DNA of 64,000 nucleotides, taken from Numida meleagris (Eukaryota > Chordata > Aves > Galliformes > Numididae). The position numbers and the translations under genes were made by a program. The notes below the pieces were generated by a model, which saw nothing but the letters and a program-made list of their open reading frames with translations, had not been told where the DNA came from and did no database searches. Positions within the stretch are counted from its first letter, which is position 1; the number at the start of each line of letters is the position of its first letter. Shown piece after piece: positions 27,035-41,400 of this stretch. Location: the NCBI RefSeq assembly GCF_002078875.1, contig NC_034414.1, positions 35,949,415 to 36,013,414 on the forward strand, given 5' to 3'.

Positions 27035-30000
27035 GTATTTGCATTTTTATTACTGTTTGTGGGTTATGTGTACATTTTTGTGTGTTGAAGTACGCTGTCT
27101 GTCTGATTTCTAATTTGAGGCACAAATATCTCTCTCTTTCAATTCACCACGTACATTTCAAACAAGCTACTCATGCTATTATAAAAACTCCATAGTATTT
27201 TCCTCTTCTGTTGATTTTTTTTTATTCCATGCTTGTCTCCTGTCTGACTTTAATAATTTTAGTTCTTTAATACATAAAAAATGTAAGTAAAATATGCCAT
27301 GTATTACGGGTATGCACCAAGTCAACTATAATGCAGTATATCTGATATACACTGACTGTCATGCTTGAGTGAATGTTAATAGAATTTATTCTGAAGGTAC
27401 ATGTTAGAGACATCTACTGTTTAACTATTTACTATACCCTTAAGATGAAAAGTGGGGTTGTCACTGCATATTTCAGGGCACACTGATGGCTCAAAAACAA
27501 ATATATGCAGATTCTGTACAAATCTGAATACCTGAAGCTTAGAATACAGCCAGGATATGTTTCATACTGTTGTATTCAGCTCACTTTTGACAAAAGCCAA
27601 AAAAGTTTCATGTAATTCATTTCACGCTATGATGGGCTGGGTTTCAGCCAAAGAGTGAGATACAAGAATCTGGCAAAAACAGCAATATAGAGATTCTGTT
27701 ACCCAGAGACCAGGGATGGCACCATGCAGGAGACACTATAGTCCTACTGTTGTAAAACAGCTGAGAGAGAGAGAGGTCAAACTATATATTTTTCCTTCCA
27801 CTTCTCTCCTTAATTGCCTTCACTTCAAATCAAGGGTAAGATAAATTTATAAATTACTTTAAATGATTAATTATAGATGTGTGATATTAACAATACAGTC
27901 ACATTGCATAATTTTGCATGCTATTATCTGAGCTTAAAAAACATTTCTAATATATTATGAGTAAGCTATACATGCAGCCTGCCAGCATCATTTTAAATGC
28001 TGACTTGTGTCACTTTAGTTTATTTGGTAATACAGTAGCCATTTTACAGAGGGTTGAGCTCTTTTAGTTCAGCAAAGTTGTTTCTAACTGACTGATTCTC
28101 TAAATGTGCAGATTGTCAAAAATGTTAAAAGTTGTATTCTAACTAGTGAGCTTATTATTTTCCAATTATATGTAGCATTACCAAAATCATTTTTGAAGTA
28201 TTTGAACAAGTTTGCTAATAAAAATGGGACCTATTAACCTGATCTTTTACATCTATTCATGACAACTTTTAAAATAATTTTATTTGTTAGCCTTATATTT
28301 ATGACATTCAATGTATTTAATAAGATTAATTCAGTGGGACTGATTACAGCTGGTAGGATACAAAAGCTGAGTAAGTGATAATAATTATCAAAATCTAAGA
28401 AAACTCTTTCTTAAGAAAAAATTGAAGCCCTCCACTTCTCTGCATGTTAAGATTAAAATATACGTCTGGATTAAGTTTTGCAATTAATTTCAGCATTTAC
28501 AGAAAAATTAAAAAAATAAGTATTACTGTTTTCCTGCTAAATGCAATTTCATGAATAATAAGCAGAGTTTGATAGAGTTTTGTTTAATTTAATAAAAATC
28601 TTCACAGAAACGAACGGTGGTGGGCATACTGTTTTAATTGGCATGATTATGTTTTAATTGGCATGAAAAAAATTAAAGACAAGGATTTTAACTTCTAACA
28701 ATGGTAAAATAGAGGGATATGGTTTTTAATATTACTTTCATCTAAGGTGAACAGTGTGGAATGGAAATACATTAGAATGAAATGTCAGTGGTGCGTACAG
28801 TTTAATCTGTGAAATTTTGTCCCCTGTGCTGAATATTACTCTGTCTCAATTGCATATTAAACAACCCTATCAAGGCAGGCATTGGCATCTGCTGTGCTGA
28901 CACAAATTGTGAATTAAATGAAATTGATGTCCTCTGTCGTATATTTATGAAGACGGACCATTCTCTGAAGTATTCTGTTTATGAAGAATTTATGATTGCA
29001 AACTGTTCCAGAACAAAAAAGTGGCAATAAATTCTTTTTTGTGACCCTACCCTCCAAGGGCATTGATTTCACCTCCTGCTGCTACTTTTGTTACAGCATA
29101 AAAACAATAGCTAGCACTGGATTCCACTGAGGGTCTTCAAATTATCAATATTTGCACCATGAAAATAGAAAGGTGGTGCCAAGAAAGCATGTTTTTCAGT
29201 TATGATCTCCTAAAAACGTTATTTACAGAATGCCACAAGGTAGATTAATGTATGTTGATCTAATTTTGTGTTTTTAAGCTTATTTTTGGAAGCTAAGTTC
29301 ATTATGATAAATTATATTCCAGTAACTTTATAAGGGGTGGATTTTCTACAGACAGCTATACTGGGTCACCTAAAAACATGTCTTCATGTTTCAACAATTA
29401 ACCGCTGCTAATTATCAGTTTAAAAGGTTATTGGATGTGATTGTCAGCGTTTATTGAGTATTCTACAATCAGTAACGCAGATCTAATACTTATAATAAGT
29501 GTCAGACTGACAGCCTCCTATAGGTCAGATAAAATACTGCTAGGCATAGGAGAAGCAGGCAACTGCGTATCTCTTTTACGATGTTTAAATGATTGCCTTT
29601 CAAAATATCAAAAAGGAAGGTAACTTCCTATTTCTGATGTCTTCAGAATATTCATTACTGTCGCCGTGTCGCTATCAAAATGTTATTCAGCAGTTCCTTT
29701 ATTAGAAGTACTATTTTGAAAAGCTGTAGTTAATTAGTTTCATTAATGATCAGAGGTGAATGTTTATTCTGATCCATTATTTTTAAAGTGGATGCTTAAC
29801 ATGGAGAACTTAAATCCAAATTTTGGTGACTAAATAATTGGTTTGATGGCTTTGCAATTTCTAGCTTATTGGTGTCTGAATGAGTTCATTCTCTTTTAAA
29901 AGCAAGCCAGATGTTTTGTGACCTAACTGCTTCTGTGCACAACTTCAAGGCTGCAAGTTTGGAAACTGACCTGACAGTTTGTACCTCAAAAAATATTTCA

Positions 30001-30448
30001 GTATCGCAATGTTTCCCTAAAAACGTAGATGCACAGGAGCTTGGTGATCTCAATGCTTGCTATATTTTCTGTTCTTACAGCTGAGAAACCAGTAATTCTT
30101 ATGGTCATAAGTATCTAAAGCAGCTGACAAATTCTGTAACTATTTTACGGAGTTATGTAGCATTTTGTCTTCTCTGTCTATAGTTGCTCCTAATAAACAT
30201 TGATTTATCATGCTTCCAGCAAAGTCAGTGACCCATAGAGAACAACACTGGGGCATTAGTGAAAAACGAGGATAGCAAATATGAAATTGATTGAAAGAAG
30301 GAAACAAAGAGTGAAATTGATTGATACTAGTAGTAATTTAAAAATAAAAACCTCTCTAGTCATCTAACAGATGCTTCTTGTTGCACGTTAACCTGTATGT
30401 GTTTTGGTGCATAAGACTAATCTATGTTTTCTTTATCTGATGTATTAG
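27035..30448 (+). other. AKAP6: AKAP6 intron between exons A and B (3414 bp)
   Basis: GT at 27035 and AG at 30447-30448 bound this phase-0 intron. It is AT-rich with no recognised transposon. A 20-bp-period imperfect duplication lies at 28630-28666. The sequence around 28840-28960 is less repetitive and could be conserved, but nothing definite can be named. Confidence 0.85.
28630..28666. repeat. Tandem duplication, 20-bp period
   Basis: The 17-base block TGTTTTAATTGGCATGA occurs at 28630-28646 and again at 28650-28666, a local duplication with a 20-base period. Confidence 0.85.
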
Positions 30449-30673
30449 AAAACCCTAGGAGAGAAGATCCAAGACACAATGGTAGGACACAGTGGGTTAG
30501 GTCCACGTGACCTGCTCTCGCCTGAAAGCGGCAGCCTGGTAAGGCAGCTGGAGGTCAGGATCAAAGAGCTGAAAGGGTGGCTGAGAGATACAGAGCTTTT
30601 CATCTTCAATTCCTGTCTGAGACAAGAAAATGAAGGAACAATGAATGCTGAGAAACAACTGCAATATTTTAAG
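30449..30673 (+). CDS. AKAP6: AKAP6 internal exon B (spectrin-repeat region)
   Basis: This is the next AKAP6 exon, 75 codons in phase 0 at both ends. It opens with KTLGEKIQDT, continuing the WELLR end of the previous exon. A short Ser/Gly/Pro-containing linker (GHSGLGPRDLLSPESGS) follows, then a long amphipathic helix with VRQLEVRIKELKGWLRDTEL, and the exon finishes in EKQLQYFK. The conserved Trp inside a Leu/Ile-rich helix is typical of spectrin repeats, so the exon probably closes one repeat, crosses a linker and opens the next, which in the mammalian protein is the repeat region used for nesprin-1alpha binding. The acceptor is TGTATTAG at 30441-30448, with a weaker pyrimidine tract than the other two exons. 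The donor is AAG|GTAATA. Read-through adds only six codons. The in-frame ATG at 30479 is internal. The very high similarity to the remembered mammalian sequence makes the identity secure. Confidence 0.93.
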
Positions 30674-33600
30674 GTAATAAAAAAACAGTCATAGTTTTCA
30701 TAGAGACTCTTCTTTATGGTAGGATGAAATATTTAACTTATACATAGCATAATGCAATGTATGTACGTACGTAATCATGCACTCATATTTTAGCCTTCAT
30801 TTATGTATTAAGTGTTCATTTTGATTTTGTTAAAACTTTGCAATAATATTTTTCCTTTAACTTTTTCAAAGGAGATCTTTACAGGACTAATCACACCAAA
30901 GTTGAAAAGCAATGTTATGCTTTATTTCTGCTTCCCTATAAAGCTAAGTTCTGTTATGAGAAGCTTTGGTCTGAATTTCGCTTCCTACATTAGTTATTTT
31001 AATTAGTATGTTGTGTGGCCATCAGTTTAATAGCCTATTTCTCTGCATATATAAGTCAGGAATAGCCCATTTGAGGTCACATTTACAGAAGTGTAAATTC
31101 TGTGTAGCTGAGAAAATATTTAAGTTTGACAGGAACAGATATGTAGAAAACGACGTGTGCCTTACGATTTGTGTTAGTCTGGGCCACATCTTAAGCATAA
31201 GCCTGGAGATTTACTGAAAGGAGAGAAAAGAAGTGTAGTCGTGCTATATACAGGTGGATAAGCTCCTTCAACAGAAGGCCAGCATTCAGCTTTGCAACTG
31301 ACATAGCAAGAGGTCTTATGTTTTGTTTCATTCCTCAGAAGTAGCAGGACAGTTCAGGAGACAGGGCTATTAAGTTAGCAAATAAACCTGATGGAACTAT
31401 GTGATTCTCTTCTGTTCATAGCTATGACTTTTAAATAAACCCTCATCTGAGTCATCCTTACAGGTCACTTTACTCTGCAAGTGGTCTTTGACCAAAGAAT
31501 AAGGAACAAATCATGAGTAATTGTCGCGCTTTAGAGGTAAAGACGTTTTTCTCTTTCACTAGTACACCAGGGTGGCTAGGGCAACAGTGCTCTTAAGGCA
31601 GTGGACAATTTATTGAATACTCACCTCAAAGGGCAGATTGCAAAAACTTCCAAACAAATATTTTTTTAGACAAATATTCAAGAGAACGACAGTGGAAAAC
31701 CGTCTGTCTTCCCAGTTAGGCAGTGTTTAATACTTCTTTTTCCAGTCATGAGAATTAAGGGGGAGGGTTATGTCAGTGTAGATAAAGTTGGTTTCCTTTT
31801 AATGTTCCTGAGCATGTCTCTTTGAAGACAATTCTCAATTTCTTTATCACATCTGTGTTGTCTTTTTTTCTGATTCTTGGCCTCCTGCTGTCAGGGAAAA
31901 TGTTTTGCTGATTCTATTTGTTCTATCAGCAAATTTTTAAATATTACTGATTATGAAGGAACTGTTGATAAGCCTGCGGAACTTAATAGCAACAGACCTG
32001 TGTTTTCAATAGGGAATGCTGCATAGTTCTTATTTCTGTGGAAATTTATGGCATTTATATAAGTGCATAACTATGGATTTAAAAAGCTGATTTCTAACAA
32101 ACTTGTTTTTAAAGTCCTAGTAATATATATGTAAATGAATATATATATATGAACAGAACTATTGTAGAAATCTTACTTACATATTTGGAATGTGCATAAC
32201 TCTTTCAAATTAATTTTATATACATGTGTGTATATGTATATGATACGATGTCATGCCAAGAGCTCTAGAGATGTTAAACAGGGTATTGTAGTACACACAT
32301 ACTGTGATGTAACCAGAGTATTTCATTACTTGGTTGATTATCTATTAATTACATAAATAATACATTAATTATTTTAAAATGGTAGCCGTTAGAGTATGAA
32401 AAATAATTACTTATCAAATATGGTGAGAGCACATCACTTTGTCATATATATTAAACCGTCTTTGTCTCATTAAACCTGAAATCCACTATAAGTAAGTTTT
32501 CCATTCTTCACTGATCTCCTGGGGAAGTGTGTAAAAGATAAAATGGATGTAATTAACAATACTGCAATGTATAATACATATATTTGAGAAAGAACATTTA
32601 GAACATTTTCAAAAACATTAGCGATGCCACTAGTCGGAAACCTGCTGGGGTTTAGACAGACTTACTTTCCACTTAACTTAAGAGTTTAACCTTATTACTG
32701 CTTTCACTGTGGTAAATGAATCATTGTTACTAAATGGAACTTTATTGTACAGCACTATCCCAATTATACACATAGCCACTGTACACAAAAACATTTTAAA
32801 TAAAATAAACTCAACAATGCTGTTGATTTTCATTTATAATGTTATGTTTTTAATTACACTTATGCCTTAGGAAAAACAGTTATTTCATTTTCCACATGTT
32901 TTTATTTCATTTTGCACTTAGAGGATGAGTTGAATGTATTGTTCACATGTATTTGGGACCCAACATGATAACACTGTGGTGGAAAGAGGTGTTGTTAAAT
33001 TAGCTAATAGGAAATATTTTGACTTTTTTCCTTTTATTTAAAAAAATCATGCATATTAATTTGAGAGGTCTTTTTATTAAAGAACCTACTACTGCATCGC
33101 TTTTCTTTTGGGATATTGCTGTGCAACAGTAATATCTAACATTTCTATAGTACTCTGCTGCCAAAGACCTGTACTTGCTGTACAAACATTAATGAACTAA
33201 ACTTAAACCTTAAAAGTAGGAATCATCATCACCTTTTTATAAATGAGAGAAATAAAATGCTAGGAGATAAAGTGATTTTTCCAGGCTTTCAGAAAACTAA
33301 TGGCTGTACAAGGGAAGAAGTCAGCTGCTGTGACCCTAGTCTTTGGTTCTAACCACAGGGCTGCTTTTCCTTCCTTCCTCTAGATTACTTCTCAGTATAG
33401 TCAATTTTAATATGCAATGCAAACAGACTGCATCCTTGTGCTAACCAATGTCTCTTGTTTCTGTTTGAAGTTCAAATCCTGCTGAAAATGTTTAAATGAT
33501 TTTTTCTGTTATTATTAGCATATTTAGATATTAGATTAGTTACAGTCATTACTCAGTTTATGTAAGGCCCAGTATTTCTTGGTTTGGGGGAAACTATATT

Positions 33601-36600
33601 GTGTACTTTGGTCAGCCCAGTAATCTCTATGCAGTGTTCTGCAGGCAGTCTGCAAAGTCATTTTGTAACCTGTTCTGCCAGTTCTATGTCCTCCTGGAGG
33701 TTTCAAACATTTTCATATTTACTTCCAAGGCAGAGGCACAAACTTTGCTTCAGTCTGTAGTGACATTTGCTGGCCATTCCACAGCAACACTGCGAGCTTC
33801 CAAATGTAGCCTAACCCAGACTGCTTTAAAAAAGATGGGGAAATAAAGAACACAGTTGCACAGTAGAGGGAGAAGCCTGGGTGCCTTACCCTGATTTGCT
33901 GCGACATGAAAAACAGATGGATCTGGACCAAGAAAATCAAGAGATGAACTTAAATTTCATGAGATCTTCCTAACCACAAACATACATTTATTTTATTTAT
34001 TCCTCCTTTTTGTTTCTGTTCTGCCTTTTGAGTTCCTGGAATTCGTGTTTTCTTGCTTTTCACTGAAACTCTAAGGGCCAGAATCAGAAACATGCTTTTT
34101 AAATGAACTACAAGATTTTCAGGTAAACACATACTTCTAGCAACTGAAAAACCTACTGTCAAGAGACTAATAATTGGCACAACTGATTTCCTAACCTAAT
34201 GATGTATGACAATTTTGTGGGTCAGGAGAGACTTGGAACAGGAAAGAATGAGGAGCAATACTAAAAAGAATTTGCATTCTTTCATGAAAGTTTTAGTAAA
34301 TCTCATTATTTGAGTAAGATCTAGCTAGAACTTGTGTGCTCATTGGCTTGTAAGTAGGAGTGTTCTGCCACATTTGCTTTTGTGTGTCTGGAACTTCAAA
34401 AATCATGCTATTTTCTCTGCAAAAGGCAGCAAAAGAGCCTCAATAATTAGTCACATAATTCTGTCACTTGTAATAAAACTTATGACTTTAAGCATTTGAT
34501 ATAGAGCAAGGATCCATCGACATTAGAAAGGTAGTTGTTATAGTTTTGGATTACAGGCCAGCTGCTCAAGAACAAGCATAGATTTGTGAGTACCTATCTA
34601 TCTTGGTATCCCTTCTCAGACACATAAAGCACCTGTTCCTTTTGGTAGCCAGATTTATACAGTCTCCTCGTCTCTTGGGTAAAGAGGAGACTCCTCTAGA
34701 CTCGGTTAAAACAACATAACAGAGCATTTTCTGACATAATGTTCTTTGGCAACAATAAAGTTGCATTTCATGTAGTTTTCTAATCTGGTTTTATGTGAGC
34801 CATACTCTATTGTCATACCTGTCTCATAAAATTGTATTTGAGTCTTTAAAAAAGAGATGCCTAATTTTCAGCAGCACTGAAGGCCTGTAGTTCCCATTGA
34901 CTTTAGTCAGTGTATTCATTACAGAAATCAGACAAAACCATTTGTACCAAAATATGTTGGGAAGACTTTCTCATTTAATATTTCTAAAAATCAATAGTGT
35001 ATTGGATTCCATAGCAAGTAGTATTTGTAGCCATCTCTGTCTTTTAAGCAGTGTAAATTATCTAATGTTTGTAGCTACTTCTAATGACTAAATTCACTCA
35101 GAAGAATAGTTTTCGTCTTCCATTACATTTGTGACTGAGTAATTCAGGTGGCATAACGCCATTAAAAAAGCAAAATTTCTGATTGCCATCTCTTATTTCA
35201 ACATCACCTAAAGCAACTGAGCATTCTGATGAAGCGATGTAGATTACATTGGTAATTCACAATCGATCAGTTAATCAACACCTCTCATGACACTTTCTAT
35301 TGTAACTGAAAAGTTTCTCTAAGTCAGCACTGTACATCTTAAGAGCAATTCAGTTAAACAAAATTTTGTTGAATAAAACACAAGTGAGTTAGTTTGGGAG
35401 CATACAAGATTATAGCCACACTGAAATCAAAGGAAAATATTAACTTTGAGTAAAGGTTTGGTGACTCAGAGATTGGAAAAATGTTCCTACAAGTGCCAGG
35501 AATCACTTTTGCTACTGCATTTTGGATGCTTTACAATTTTTGGAATGATGTTGCTGGCAGAGCTGCAATCAAAGAATTACAGAAATTCAATGTGCGTGTA
35601 ACAAACGTACGCAGAACAGTTTCCAGCAGAAAGTCCAAAAGAAGTCAAGCAGCAGTTAATCCTTTTTATACCTCTAAGATGATAAAAATGTTGTAGTAAT
35701 TTTAATAAATTTCTCAGAAAGACTGTGACTTCAGAGCCCTAAGTCTTTTCACAGATGAAGAAATGTTTACCCAAATTTTGTTTGGATTAACTTTCAACAG
35801 GAAGGCATAAAGTATTAAATCTTATGAAAAACAGAATTCCAAAGTGTAATAAAACTTGATGCCACTTACAGAGAATTGAAGCAAATTCAGACTTAATTTA
35901 CATAACCTGCCATCCCAAAACAGCAATTCTGTAGGTCACTTAAATGAGAATCCACCTATGTAAAGCAGGTTGCTGTATTTTTTTTTTTTTTACCAAAGGT
36001 GTGATATTTGGGCTCTAAAACGAGAAGGGGTTTTATATCTCAATTTTTTTTCTTCTAACATGCTCAAATAACAATACTCAATATTTTGTATATAAACAGT
36101 ACTTAATATAATCAAGCATATCTCAAATTGTGGTTTAGTGTACTTTTTACTTAGTTAAAGTTCAATCTGTGTTTCACTCTCCCTATTTAAGGCAACAATA
36201 ATACAATTTACAGTTCCCATTCAAGACTAAATATCTGACCTGAGATAGCAGGTTTCATTCCATCATCCTATTTGGACTTTGAAGCTTGAATGGTGAAGTC
36301 TGATTTTACTATGTTCTCACTTTGCTGGGAGAAAGAAAGGAACACAGAAATCTACCCAGTTGGGGTGGACAGAACCGACATGCTGCATGTTTCCACAGAG
36401 GTATCATAAAACATCTGCATGTAGTTCTAATCCAGCACCAGCTGTGAGCTCCTAGACTGGGTTGTGGGATGGAGGTTACTATAGTAACAGAAACAGGCTG
36501 ATTTCAGCAAAGCTCAGATACAGTAATGCATAAAACCTTCAGTGGAGGAGAGAATAGCCTACTGGTTATTTGTAGGCTACTACCTACTTCATTTATTACT

Positions 36601-37903
36601 TCCTTCCTTCTTTTGTCTTTTTTTTTTTTTAACATACTGTCTCCTTAGTTCTGGTATACTAATGTGATTACACTGCAGACAGTGTAGCCATATGGTAGAG
36701 GTAGGATAAGACAGGCTAGCTTTTGATACACACTCTGCAGAGATCGTGTCTCAGCTTCACTTATAGTACTTGGAAAGAAATAAGCACTTTTGGGGTGCAG
36801 TTAATCAATCCTGTTTTAGACATCTGGCTATAGAGAAGGTAAACTGTGCTTCAGAATATCTGCTTCTAAATGACTAGCTCAGTCAATGAATTCTCCTTTA
36901 GATCAGATAAATCCCACTCACACAATCAGTAGAAATACCTCTACAGCTTGAGAGCCATGGAAGATGTTGAGCCAAGTGGAGAAAGATTGGCTACTAATGT
37001 CTGTGAGATTTCCCCACTGCTAACTACAGTTGAGCCCCAATTTCTTTCTGCCCTCTTGAATGTGCATTAAGGTTCTCATCTGAAATGCTCCCATGTTAGT
37101 TGGAACTGATGAGGAGAAGGCAATGCAGCTGATACTTTTCCCTATCTTTCTTACGATACTGGAATGGTCTGCATTTATTTCTCATGCCACGAGTAGGCTT
37201 GTAAGACTTGAGGTCTGACTCAAGCTGAGTAACACAAAAGATATCCTGGGGTACAGAGAAAGATGTTTCAAGCTCACCACTACAAAGTAAAACCTGCAAT
37301 TTTGTAGGGACAAATGGCTTACAGTTGTTTTTTTTTTTTTTCCCCAGCCTTTTGTGTTGTTGGTAACTGAAGGAAGTCCTTGGGCTACATTTTTCCTCAG
37401 TCATGGTCTCTTGAAGAGTCATATGTATGCAAGTGAGAATAGCTGACTTGGCTTCTTATAGATCATTCTCAGTTCCATCACTTATTTTTGTCATTATCAT
37501 TGGTGATACAATTGATTTTCTTCTTTTGATGCACCCAAATGAAAATGCAACTGCTTATTCTGCTATTACCTTGAAGATCTACTTACTGCAAAACCAGAAA
37601 CTTCCTCTTCAATTACTATCAGCTTGGAAAAGGAGAATGAGAAGAAACCAAAGATGACAAAAGTAAAAGAGAGTGAAATCTTTTCCCTGAAAATAATGAG
37701 TTGTGTTATCTATAGTGCAAGTAAAAAGTGAGGGTCTTTGCTTGGCCTCTTAGCTTTAGTTCTTTTCTTAGTGATAATCTATAGAAAAACTAGTACAATG
37801 TAGACAGGAAATATAAGATAGTTTAAAAAAATCACTGTAATGCCTCCAATAAGGAAGACACTGTACTGTCTCCATGTTGTACTACTGCGTGAGATTATAC
37901 ATA
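30674..37903 (+). other. AKAP6: Large AKAP6 intron, first part
   Basis: The start of the 17278-bp intron between exons B and C. It contains TA- and TG/TA-rich microsatellites at about 32121-32151 and 32217-32243, T runs at 35978-35991, 36618-36630 and 37328-37341, and no recognised exon or transposon. Open frames here are short, have no splice signals and resemble no protein I know. Confidence 0.8.
32121..32243. repeat. Two TA / TG-TA microsatellite patches
   Basis: An ATATAT-rich tract at 32121-32151 and a TATACATGTGTGTATATG-type tract at 32217-32243, separated by ordinary AT-rich sequence. Confidence 0.75.
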
Positions 37904-38446
37904 GGTTGCTCCAAATGTAACACCTTCTGTTTTTTTCCATGGAAACTACAACAGATACAAACAGCACAATAACACTATTTGATAGAGCAAATTCTCTGCT
38001 ACAAACTCTATTTTTCAACATAGTCACCAACATTAGCTATGAATTTTGGCAGTGATGAACAAGAGCCTGCATGCCACGCTCATAGAAATCTGCAGCAGCG
38101 GAGGTGACCCACTGTCCCTGTTGCCACTGCTGAAATGCACCAGCCATCACCTCTTTGTGCTAACAACCACTATTTGGTCTCCATGTGTTCAGCAACTGTT
38201 GGTGAGTGTCACTGGGTGCCATTTTTTCCTCATGGAGGAATTCAGTGACACACCTTTGCTTCATACGCACTTCCATGTCAGATGCCATTTTGTCAGATAA
38301 CCCCTCTGCTGCCATCTGTCGCACAGCAACAAAATGTAACAGAATATTGGTGGGAAGGTTCAGCCTCTACTACTATACCACCAACATCTGCCTCTGAGTT
38401 CATGGGCCAACATAATAACATAGGAGGCATTACTTTTGGAGCAGCC
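37904..38446 (-). mobile_element. Mariner element, Galluhop-like, internally deleted
   Basis: A 543-bp Tc1/mariner-type element with terminal inverted repeats. The left end starts GGTTGCTCCAAATGTAACAC, and the right end (38423-38446) is the inverted equivalent with about 19 of 24 positions matching. A TA dinucleotide (37902-37903) sits at the left boundary, as expected for mariner target duplication. The right-hand TA is lost. Remnants of transposase read on the - strand, including CVTEFLHEEKMAPSDTHQQL, which belongs to the N-terminal helix-turn-helix region of mariner-family proteins, and VTMLKNRVC near the other end. It is less than half the size of a full mariner (about 1.3 kb), so most of the catalytic domain is gone and it cannot be autonomous. 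The family name is given from recall of the chicken element. Confidence 0.85.
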
Positions 38447-41400
38447 ATTGTATGATTTATTTGATTGTAACTGTCCCTTTGGAGCCATAGCATTTTGTTT
38501 TCCAATGCAAATCTCTCCAATATTAGTGGATTGTTAATTGAATAGTGTTCTCTGAAGCCATTAAATCCTGCTGATGAGGTTTTTCTTTAATTGGTGGATC
38601 ATTGACCCAGTAGACCATTGCCTAATCATGGTTTCAGGACTGTAAAGGTTTCCCAAGTTTCATCTTTGCATGTAAGTTAATAGATCATTGTCCCAGTAGG
38701 GAATAGTATTACAGACTGTATTCGTACCTTTGCTCACACTAAAAATAATTTCATGCTTCCAGGAAATCCATTGATTCTAGTAGAATTATTTGCAGGGTAA
38801 AGTGTAGTGCAGTATGAGTAAGAGTATATGAATGTAAAAAGAACAAGCCTTCAGTATCAGTGTTATTGAACTCCTTATCAGGTATATTATGTACCACAAG
38901 TATGAGATGTCTGTCAGGAATGGGATTTGTAGACTGGCAACATATTACTAGAGACAGCGAATTATGATTGCTGCATAAAGTCAGTGGGAAAAAAAGAGTA
39001 TGTGGATTCCTATCCTTAGCAGGATGGTTGCCTTACTGCTCTGTCAGGAAAGTGCTGCATATCCTCACCTCAGAATAAAACTGAAGGCTTGGCCTTTATT
39101 CTGACGGATTTTCTGTGCATTTCACCAATTGCTGGCAGTGCAATGTCATTTGTAGTGTACCACCTTCCCTTTACCACAGTGATGCTTACTTTTGTGTTCT
39201 GAATGCAAAAGTTCGTTATGGTCTCTATTCTGAGGATCAGTGAAGGAAATACTGTTTTCCATGCCCTCTTTGTTTTCATCCTATCTAGCCTCCTTATCTT
39301 AATCCTGTTTTGTCCAAGCAATGGAAGAATGGCTGGTAAAGGAGTAAAAATAAAATGAGTAATGCTGAGCCTCTGATACCTCATCCAGACATTTGCCTTT
39401 TGACAACTTTCAGATTTTTGATTCCCATTCACAGCTCATCTTGACCACATCACCCACTTCTGTCCTCACTTCTAATTCCAAACTTGTCATAGCCCTGGGG
39501 CTAAATGGTCATGTCTGCCTCAACTGTACAAGCAAATTAATTTAATACCTATTACATATTTACGCAAACACTCGCAAAAAAAAAAAATTATTCCAGCAAG
39601 TAAGATGATGAATTAGCCTAGCTTACTTCAGATATGAATGAACCCAGATCAGTGCAGCACTGCCTGGCTCTTCTTGGCTCTGCTATTGCCCTCTCTGGTA
39701 GGACACTTTTAGTTTTGTCTTAGGCTGAAATAAAAAATGTTGGTTTATGTATTCGTGATTAAGACACAGCAAAATAATGTGCATCATGTTTTTATCTTTT
39801 AAGGGTGTAACCATTCTGGTATGAGTGGCTTTTTTAAAATAAGGTGAGGAACACCATTTCTAGAAAAGCCTGTGTGTTATCCTTGTGCGTGTACAGATGC
39901 ACAAGACAGCACCATAGTGTCTTTTCCTCTCGTTATCTCTGAACAACTCAAGCTGTACATTTTTGAATCCAGGCTAAATTTGCTTCACTGGCACAGGAAC
40001 AGGACCAAAGAAAATATCTTTTTCTTTATTCATTAGATGTGTTTATTTTCCCTTTACTGTCACCCTCCTGGCCTGAAGTCTCCAAAAGATTGGTCTATTT
40101 TATGTTCACTGCTTTCCTATAAGAAGGTAATACCAATGCACTGCAGGATGCTTTTCTCCTGTAATTCAGAATTGGGTAAATTCACCCAACATTTTGGAAT
40201 CAGCCAGGCCCATCACACAGAGGCAACAAAAATGTGTGTCTAGCACTTGTGGTAGAAAGGGATAAAGAAGGATAATAAAGGGATTAAGCACAGTGTCCAC
40301 ATCTGAACTTCAGCCTGAGGGCAACAGGTATTGGTGCACCTCCATGCAAAGAAATTTTCCTTTAAAAACTATTACGTAGCTCTGATTCAGTATACAAAGT
40401 TTAACAGTTTAAATTGTTCACTAAAGATGGCTGAAATTCATACCTAACACTGGAGATTTTCTTTGCATCTAGTGTGTAATGTATGTTGAGAAACATCTTC
40501 ATTTCTTTTAAGCTGAAATTCTGAGTGAATTCCAACAATTGAAAGTAAAGTTGAGCCTGACTTATGCCTCACTGGATTTTGTAACTTTTCACTTGTACCT
40601 TACTTTGTTTCTTCTCTTGAATTTCAACACATGTTCATTTGAAACTCTGCCCAGTGTGGTTATATAGCAAAAATTTCAAGTTTGTCCACAGCAGGAAAAT
40701 GACATTTTGGGCAGTGTGGTTTAGGATTCATCACAAAAGCAAAACAGCCCTGATATTTATCATATCTGTCTGATGCCCTCTCTACTGTTATTTTAGCATT
40801 TTCTGGGAGCAAAAAAAAAGAAACCCTAACAAATTGTATCACTTCTTTCAGTATTTCTCCTTTGCATGTGTTTCCCAGGAAAAAGAACTTCTCAAATTGA
40901 ATGAAAAGAGAACTGAAGGCATTTATAAACACAAACAGTGCTGGTGTAGGAAAATGGATCCCCTTGCCATCATGTCTGGCTTCTCCATGAGGATGTCTTG
41001 GCTTCCCCCCTGGATCCAAGTTAACTCCAACTTTGCCATGTGTAGACAGCAACTCAAAAATATTTGTGAAAATGCATCTAATTAATTTCCAATACAAAGC
41101 ACAAAAAAGTAATGCTTGGAAAAGGTACATTGTATTTCAGTAGGGAAAAGGCATTTACATCCAACGCTGTTTTTCTTTTATTTTTAAAAGTTACCTTCCT
41201 GTAATTGCACACTAGTTGAGAGCTTAGATAGGAGCATCTTAGCAGTAATGGGCACTTTTTTAGCAGATTATTGCCAAAAGTGCATTCTTTATTCCAGGGA
41301 GACACTGTAATAGATACCAGTGCTTTAATAATGATACAAGCAATCTGTAAGCTATTATAGTTTCTTTTATAGTAACTTAATCTTCATGTTGTTTTATATG

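Noticed and set aside
35481..35696. 71-codon + strand frame with a basic C-terminal part
   Set aside because: No splice sites or similarity that I recognise. The length is ordinary for chance in AT-rich sequence.
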